A stretch of DNA of 18,371 nt, taken from the NCBI GenBank assembly GCA_903863315.1, contig CAIPBN010000834.1:1-18371 (forward strand). The letters run 5' to 3'. The translations under genes were made by a program, and so were the position numbers. Numbering within the stretch: the stretch's first letter is position 1; every line of letters begins with the position of its first letter. Of the stretch, positions 14,293-18,371 are shown piece after piece. This DNA is from an uncultured Verrucomicrobiota bacterium (GTDB lineage: Bacteria > Verrucomicrobiota > Verrucomicrobiia > Limisphaerales > SXTU01). The notes under the pieces were generated by a model. That model was not told the DNA's origin, did no database searches, and saw only the letters and a program-made list of their open reading frames with translations.

Positions 14293-15716
14293 TCCGCCTT
14301 CGTCGTCACCGTGCCGTTCGCTTTGATTTTCGCGAGCAAGTCGTCGCGTTGGGAAGTGTCCCCCGTGCCGCAACCGCCGCCGGTGGCCGGGGCGTGAGTG
14401 TGTTCCTCTTCCTTGCGCGTGAAAGCTCCGCGCGCGCTGGCGGCGGGGTTGATGGCGGCCTTGGCCTCGGCGAGGTGGCCTTTGCCAATGGTCACGCCGT
14501 TGAAGGCGCGTTTCTCTAGGTCGGCGCTGGCGGGATACGGCTTCGGCTTCGCACCGAAGTTGTATTTCATGTTAATCCACGTGTCGCGCGGCTTGTTGCT
14601 CAACGCGCCGCTCGGGTCGTAGCCGCAGTGGACCATGCAGTGCTCGCAGCGCGAGTCGCGCGCGACACCGTCCACCACGCCGTAATTCTCCCACTTCACC
14701 GTGCCGAGCATCTCGCCGTAGGTCGGGTAGTGGCCGTCAGTCATCAAGTAGCACGGCGCCTTCCAGCCCTTCACGTTGTAGGTCGGGATGGCCCACGCGG
14801 TGCAGGTCAGTTCGCGCTTGCCGGCAAGGAATTCCTGATACACTGGCGTGCCGAAGATGGTGAAGAGCTGGCCCCACTCCTCAATCTTCGCGAACTTCTT
14901 CCGCGTCATGTCGCGCGTGAGGAAGAACTCCTTCGGGTCGCGGCCGAGGCGCTTGACCATGTCCTTCTTCGCGGCGTCGTAGTCGTAGCCGGGGGAAATC
15001 GTGTGGCCGTCCACGTCGAGCGAGGAGAGGAACTTGAACATGTCCTCAATTTCCTGCACGTCGGTCTCCTTGTAAACGGTCGTGTTTGTCGCCGTCTGGT
15101 AGCCGAGAATTTTCGCCATCTTAATGGCGGCAACGCACTCCTTGAAGACGCCTTCGCGCTCGACGATGAGGTCGTGGGTGAACTCCAGTCCGTCCACATG
15201 GACGTTCCAATACATCCACTTGGTCGGTCGGATGACGACTTTCGCCTTGGCGGCGGCATCGGCGTTGCGGATGGCTTCGGCCTCCTTCTCGGTCACGAGC
15301 TTTTCCGCAACCAGTTGCTGGAGCTTCGGCTCCATATCCGGCGTGAAGACGGCGGCCATGTAGTCGCGCATCTTTTTCCGCATGAACATGCCGTTCGTGC
15401 AGATGTAAATGATGCGGCCCTGCTCGCGCAGCCCGGCGACGAGCTCCTCAATCTTCGGGTAAATCAGCGGTTCGCCGCCGCAGATGGACACCATCGGCGC
15501 GTCGCAATCCTGTGCGGCGGCGAGGCACTGCTCCAGCGGCACCATGTCCTTGAGGCTGGTGGAATACTCGCGGATGCGTCCGCAGCCGGTGCAGGTGAGG
15601 TTGCAGGTGTGCAACGGCTCGAGTTGCAGCACCATGGCGAACTTGGGCGTCTTGCGCAGCTTGTGCTTGACGATGTGACGGGCGATTTTGACCGTCAGCG
15701 CGAGGGGGAAGCGCAT
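14289..15716 (-). CDS. hpnH: Adenosylhopane-forming radical SAM protein HpnH (enlarged form)
   Basis: A 475-residue radical SAM enzyme. HTCNLTCTGCGR holds the cluster ligands C38, C42 and C45, and ICGGEPLIY is the SAM-contacting glycine motif. WNVHVDGLE, VDGHTISPGYDYD, CTAWAIPTYNVKGWKAPCYLM and CEHCMVHCGYD match the HpnH consensus. HpnH joins the 5'-deoxyadenosyl radical to diploptene to make adenosylhopane, the precursor of bacteriohopanepolyols. Two departures stand out. About 45 extra residues (about 120-165, rich in charged residues) lie between the TNG motif and WNVHVDG, and a C-terminal tail of about 60 residues ends with GGGCGTGD. Typical HpnH proteins are, from memory, roughly 330-390 residues. 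It begins 13 bp after the lipoprotein gene and ends overlapping the antitoxin start. Confidence 0.93.
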   Translation of the reverse strand: MRFPLALTVKIARHIVKHKLRKTPKFAMVLQLEPLHTCNLTCTGCGRIREYSTSLKDMVPLEQCLAAAQDCDAPMVSICGGEPLIYPKIEELVAGLREQGRIIYICTNGMFMRKKMRDYMAAVFTPDMEPKLQQLVAEKLVTEKEAEAIRNADAAAKAKVVIRPTKWMYWNVHVDGLEFTHDLIVEREGVFKECVAAIKMAKILGYQTATNTTVYKETDVQEIEDMFKFLSSLDVDGHTISPGYDYDAAKKDMVKRLGRDPKEFFLTRDMTRKKFAKIEEWGQLFTIFGTPVYQEFLAGKRELTCTAWAIPTYNVKGWKAPCYLMTDGHYPTYGEMLGTVKWENYGVVDGVARDSRCEHCMVHCGYDPSGALSNKPRDTWINMKYNFGAKPKPYPASADLEKRAFNGVTIGKGHLAEAKAAINPAASARGAFTRKEEEHTHAPATGGGCGTGDTSQRDDLLAKIKANGTVTTKAE

Positions 15717-15729
15717 AACAATGACTGGA

Positions 15730-15939
15730 TTACTGGACTGAAGCGATTTGCGGCACCGGCACCCGCGTCAGGTCAAGGCGTTCGGTGGGACTCTTTGGCG
15801 TGGGCGTTTGAATCAGGCCGGGCAGCAGGAACATCCCGGGCGACACAGATTGCGAAGTATGGATGCTACTGCAGCCACCCACCCAGAGCGCGAGCACGGG
15901 GAGGATTGCCAACAGCGGTCGTTTCCAACTAAAACGCAT
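15730..15939 (-). CDS. Small lipoprotein upstream of hpnH
   Basis: A 69-residue lipoprotein precursor: MRFSWKRPLLAILPVLALWV, then the lipobox VGGC, so signal peptidase II would acylate C23. The mature part of about 47 residues is proline and serine rich (SPGMFLLPGLIQTPTPKSP) and would be anchored to a membrane. An earlier in-frame start at 16077 would run into the divergent gene and lacks an export signal, so I use the ATG before MRFSW. It precedes hpnH by 13 bp and is likely cotranscribed with it. No homologous family is recognised; a link to hopanoid membranes is only positional. Confidence 0.75.
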   Translation of the reverse strand: MRFSWKRPLLAILPVLALWVGGCSSIHTSQSVSPGMFLLPGLIQTPTPKSPTERLDLTRVPVPQIASVQ

Positions 15940-15950
15940 CGCAGCACTAT

Positions 15951-16790
15951 ATGGAGCCGGGCGAAAACATGGCAATGCTTTATTCCGGGTCAACGAAGGC
16001 CTCTGACTGGGGCCGGTTGGGGGCCTTGGTCGGGCTGATTGCGCTGCTGAACGCGTCCGCGCCCCTGTGTGCCGCACCGCCTCCCAAGCAGCCCGCTGAC
16101 ATCCCCATGCCGACGCTGTCGGCCCAGTTTGCCGATTCCGCGCAGGTGAAGCTCATCTCCGCCCGAAAGCGGTTTCAGGCGGATACCAACAGCATCCCGG
16201 CGGCGTGGGCGCTGGGCGAGGCCTGCTTCTGGCGGGCGGAGTTCGCGACCAATGCCACCGAGCGCACCCAGCTCGCCAACGAGGGCATCGCCGTCTGTCG
16301 CGCCGTGACGCTTCGGTCGCCCACCGTGCCGGAAGGGCACTACTACCTCGCGATGAACCTCGGCCAGCTTGCCCGAACCAAATGGTTCGAGGCCCTTGGC
16401 CTGGTCAAGGATCTCGAAATGAGCCTGAACCTCGCCAGCGGAATGCAGCCGCGCCTCGACCACGCCGGCCCCGACCGATGCCTTGGCCTGCTCTACCGCG
16501 ACGCCCCCGGCTGGCCCCTCAGCGTCGGCAGCAAGTCCAAGGCCCGTCAGCACCTGCTCAAATCTGTCGCGCTCGCCCCGGAGTTTCCTGAAAACCACCT
16601 CATCCTGGTGGAAACCTGGCTCCAGTGGCGCGAGAAGAAGACCTTGCAGCGCGACCTCGACACCCTTGCTCAACTGCTCCCCAAAGCCCGCGCCCAACTC
16701 ACCGGCGAGGCATGGGCGGCCCATTGGGATGACTGGGATCGCCGCTGGCAGTTCATCCAGGCAGAGGCAGCCAAGCTCTTGCGCAAATAG
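15951..16790 (+). CDS. Exported TatT-like helical-repeat (TPR-type) protein
   Basis: Up to 279 residues, with a hydrophobic export segment (about 22-41, ALVGLIALLNASAPLCA). Translation could start at the ATG at 15951, 15969 or 15975; no Shine-Dalgarno sequence separates them. The mature part carries TPR-like helix pairs: ACFWRAEFATNATERTQLAN, then EGHYYLAMNLGQLARTKWF. A conserved-looking DHAGPDRCLGLLYRDAPGWP leads into KARQHLLKSVALAPEFPENH. That sequence resembles TatT, the periplasmic T component found with some TRAP transporters, and related exported TPR proteins; no transporter subunit is nearby. It is divergent from the small lipoprotein gene with only 11 bp between start codons. Function unknown; a periplasmic scaffold or binding role is an inference. 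Confidence 0.78.
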   Translation: MEPGENMAMLYSGSTKASDWGRLGALVGLIALLNASAPLCAAPPPKQPADIPMPTLSAQFADSAQVKLISARKRFQADTNSIPAAWALGEACFWRAEFATNATERTQLANEGIAVCRAVTLRSPTVPEGHYYLAMNLGQLARTKWFEALGLVKDLEMSLNLASGMQPRLDHAGPDRCLGLLYRDAPGWPLSVGSKSKARQHLLKSVALAPEFPENHLILVETWLQWREKKTLQRDLDTLAQLLPKARAQLTGEAWAAHWDDWDRRWQFIQAEAAKLLRK

Positions 16791-16825
16791 TAACGGGCAA
16801 TCCGCTCCGCCGACCACTCATCACT

Positions 16826-16841
16826 CATCAACGGTTTGATG
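16826..16841 (+). terminator. Weak hairpin after the helical-repeat gene
   Basis: CATCAA and TTGATG form a 6-bp stem around a CGGT loop, 36 bp after the stop codon of the TatT-like gene. The stem is AT rich and is followed by no T run, so I regard it only as a possible 3' structure. Confidence 0.25.
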
Positions 16842-16902
16842 TGATAACGTCCTCAAAATGTCGGTGGGCGGACAGCCGTTGTCCCACCTGGTGACGTAGC
16901 TT

Positions 16903-17736
16903 GTGCCCGTGCGACAGCCATACTCACAAAACGACCGCCCAGCCGGAAGGGGGCATTCGGATCCCGTCCTGACTGAACTGGAAGGCTACAACGAGCTGGG
17001 AATGAAAAAGGATGCGGTGCGCTTGGCCAAGCGCCTCCTTCGTGTTCACGACATCACGGATGTTCAGTTCAAGGCAGCGTTGCAAACACTTCTGTCGCTG
17101 GATGCACGACTCAAGCCATCCCGGGCCGGCATTGAGAAAGCATACGCCCGCTTGAGCGCGAAGGCTCAACGCCGCGTGCGGTTCTGGATGCTTTCATACC
17201 ACCACTCAACGAAGAATTACCTCGCGGCCAAGCAATTCATTCCCAAGCGCTTCAATGGCCCTCTGGGACTCATAGAACTGGCCTTTGCCTGGGATGTCTG
17301 GAGCGGGTTGGACGACAAGAAGTCGTTGCAGAAGCACTTCAAGATTATGACAGCCGGTGCGGACGCCGCCTCCGATCCCTTCACACATAGCGTGTTGCTC
17401 GCAAGCCTCGGTGACTACTTCCTCCGGACGGGAGAGTGGCGGCTGGCGGCGGAGAGTTATCGGGAGATTCCGGTGGAGTTTGTCAACGCGCACCAAGCCG
17501 TGCTCGGCCCTGTGCTCGCAATTTATGGTGAACTGCTCGCCGCCTGCGCGGCCGCCCACAAAACCCTCGCCCTGTTCAAGACTCATCATGAACTGCAAGT
17601 CGAAGTGCCATTAGTGGGCAATCTGGTCTGGCAGAACCGTGACATCGAAAAGCAGTTGAACGCCCTGCAACACGGCCTGCGACGGCTGCTTGGCAAGAAG
17701 CGGCTGAAGGAACTCGGCGCTTTACCCTCGCAGTGA
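16903..17736 (+). CDS. Hypothetical helical protein, GTG start
   Basis: I do not recognise this 277-residue protein. An in-frame TAG lies 3 bp before the GTG start, so the gene cannot begin further upstream; the next GTG is two codons in, and an ATG at 17002 would cut into the first helix. It is alpha-helical throughout, with repeats that look like TPR-type helix pairs, such as EGYNELGMKKDAVRLAKRLL, then SVLLASLGDYFLRTGEWRLAAE. It is basic, with no signal peptide or membrane segment, and is probably cytoplasmic. The adjacent upstream gene is a TatT-like helical-repeat protein on the same strand, but the two do not look like duplicates. Confidence 0.65.
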   Translation: MPVRQPYSQNDRPAGRGHSDPVLTELEGYNELGMKKDAVRLAKRLLRVHDITDVQFKAALQTLLSLDARLKPSRAGIEKAYARLSAKAQRRVRFWMLSYHHSTKNYLAAKQFIPKRFNGPLGLIELAFAWDVWSGLDDKKSLQKHFKIMTAGADAASDPFTHSVLLASLGDYFLRTGEWRLAAESYREIPVEFVNAHQAVLGPVLAIYGELLAACAAAHKTLALFKTHHELQVEVPLVGNLVWQNRDIEKQLNALQHGLRRLLGKKRLKELGALPSQ

Positions 17737-17739
17737 GGG
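17725..17739 (+). other. Small stem-loop overlapping a stop codon
   Basis: CCCTC and GAGGG form a 5-bp stem around GCAGT and overlap the TGA of the helical protein gene. With no T run it is a weak candidate for a 3' end structure. The 231 bp from 17737 to 17967 otherwise show no convincing gene; a possible - strand frame there looks like a chance opening. Confidence 0.2.
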
Positions 17740-17967
17740 GCAACTAGACACCACCACCATTTTATCGCCTCCGGGGTCTTGTCCTCGCCCTTGCAGTGGC
17801 TCCATCCGAGATAGCTGACTTCCCTGCGCGGCCCGGAAGCACGCAGCGCACCGGTGCCAAGCGGGAATTGAAGCGACCACAGTGTTGTTCGAAGAGAGCG
17901 ATGCCGAAGTTGCGATTGCAGGAGATGGGACTTCTCGCTCGCCCCGCTGGTGGCTAACTTGCCTCCC

Positions 17968-18371
17968 GTGCAAAATCCATTCTCCCGACTTAAACACTAT
18001 CGTCCGGGTGAAAACGACTCCAAGGAGAACCACGCCACAGAGTCGCTCGCCGCGTGCCTCGTTTTGAGCGAGGATTTCCGCGAAATCTTCATCGCCTTCC
18101 TGTTTGGAGGAGCTGACAGGGTGCCTGAACAGTTGGCGAAAAATGACGCGGAAATTGAGGTTGAAACTCAGCACTCCACCGACGAGGGCAAGTTTCTCGA
18201 CATCTTACTCACCGCCGAAGGCTACGCTGTGGTTGTTGAAGTAAAAGTTGGAGCGAGCGAGACCGAAGCCCAGCTCGATAACTACGAACATTGGCTCCAA
18301 GAGCACTACCGGAAATGGAGCCTTTTCACCTTGGTGCAGCGGGATGCACCGTTCCAACACCGAAGTGCACA
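17968..18371 (+). CDS. PD-(D/E)XK nuclease-family protein (3' partial)
   Basis: Reading from GTG at 17968 gives 134 residues, open to the window end. It starts QNPFSRLKHYRPGENDSKEN, then HATESLAACLVLS, an opening I associate with PD-(D/E)XK-family proteins of unknown physiological role. The nuclease core follows: FLDILLTAEGYAVVVEVKVG, where D and EVK supply the catalytic D...ExK set (about residues 76-92). Downstream, QLDNYEHWL is the helix usually next to it. A GTG 18 bp upstream in frame is an alternative start; no Shine-Dalgarno sequence favours either. Such proteins often accompany mobile or defence regions, but nothing else here says so, and the rest of the gene is outside the window. 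Confidence 0.68.
   Translation, partial: MQNPFSRLKHYRPGENDSKENHATESLAACLVLSEDFREIFIAFLFGGADRVPEQLAKNDAEIEVETQHSTDEGKFLDILLTAEGYAVVVEVKVGASETEAQLDNYEHWLQEHYRKWSLFTLVQRDAPFQHRSA

Noticed and set aside
17722..18174. 150-codon - strand frame at the right end
   Set aside because: It overlaps the PD-(D/E)XK coding sequence, has no recognisable domain or ribosome-binding site, and its composition is irregular.

Overview
The window looks like a chromosomal segment of a high-GC Gram-negative bacterium, most plausibly a Verrucomicrobiota member (Pedosphaera/Limisphaerales type) or a related planctomycete-like lineage. This is an inference from the gene families: hopanoid radical-SAM enzymes, DUF1080 and exported sialidase proteins, a TatT-like exported helical-repeat protein and a peptide-rich set of Sec signal sequences. 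No rRNA, tRNA, CRISPR array, phage gene or insertion sequence was seen.

Region 1 (1-3017, + strand) holds the 3' part of a TerB-like/PH-like two-domain protein and a complete FdhF/YdeP-type molybdopterin oxidoreductase. The latter carries a short heptanucleotide repeat in its coding sequence. A hairpin at 2990-3017 separates it from the convergent genes.

Region 2 (3048-5147, - strand) is a thiol-redox pair: a typical 2-Cys peroxiredoxin and a mercuric reductase/lipoamide dehydrogenase-like flavoprotein with an intact redox-active disulfide.

Region 3 (5195-12096, - strand) is a tightly packed run of five exported proteins. In transcription order they are sialidase 2, an SGNH esterase (ATGA overlap), sialidase 1, a right-handed beta-helix protein, and a propeller-DUF1080 fusion. 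It reads as an extracellular or periplasmic locus for dismantling sialylated, possibly O-acetylated, glycans. No transporter or sialic acid catabolic gene is in the window. The redox pair of region 2 lies only 47 bp downstream on the same strand.

Region 4 (12371-15939, - strand) is a hopanoid modification operon: small lipoprotein, hpnH, a RelE/ParE-type toxin-antitoxin pair, and hpnJ. The toxin-antitoxin pair sits between the two hopanoid genes, and both hpnH/antitoxin and antitoxin/toxin junctions are ATGA overlaps. HpnH makes adenosylhopane; HpnJ is assigned to late head-group (cyclitol ether) formation of bacteriohopanepolyols.

Region 5 (15951-18371, + strand) has a divergent TatT-like helical-repeat exported protein, an unrecognised helical protein with a GTG start, and the 5' part of a PD-(D/E)XK nuclease-family protein cut by the window end.

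The most unusual points are the toxin-antitoxin module translationally coupled inside a hopanoid operon, the enlarged HpnH, and the paired-sialidase export locus. None of these can be shown to be novel without database searches.
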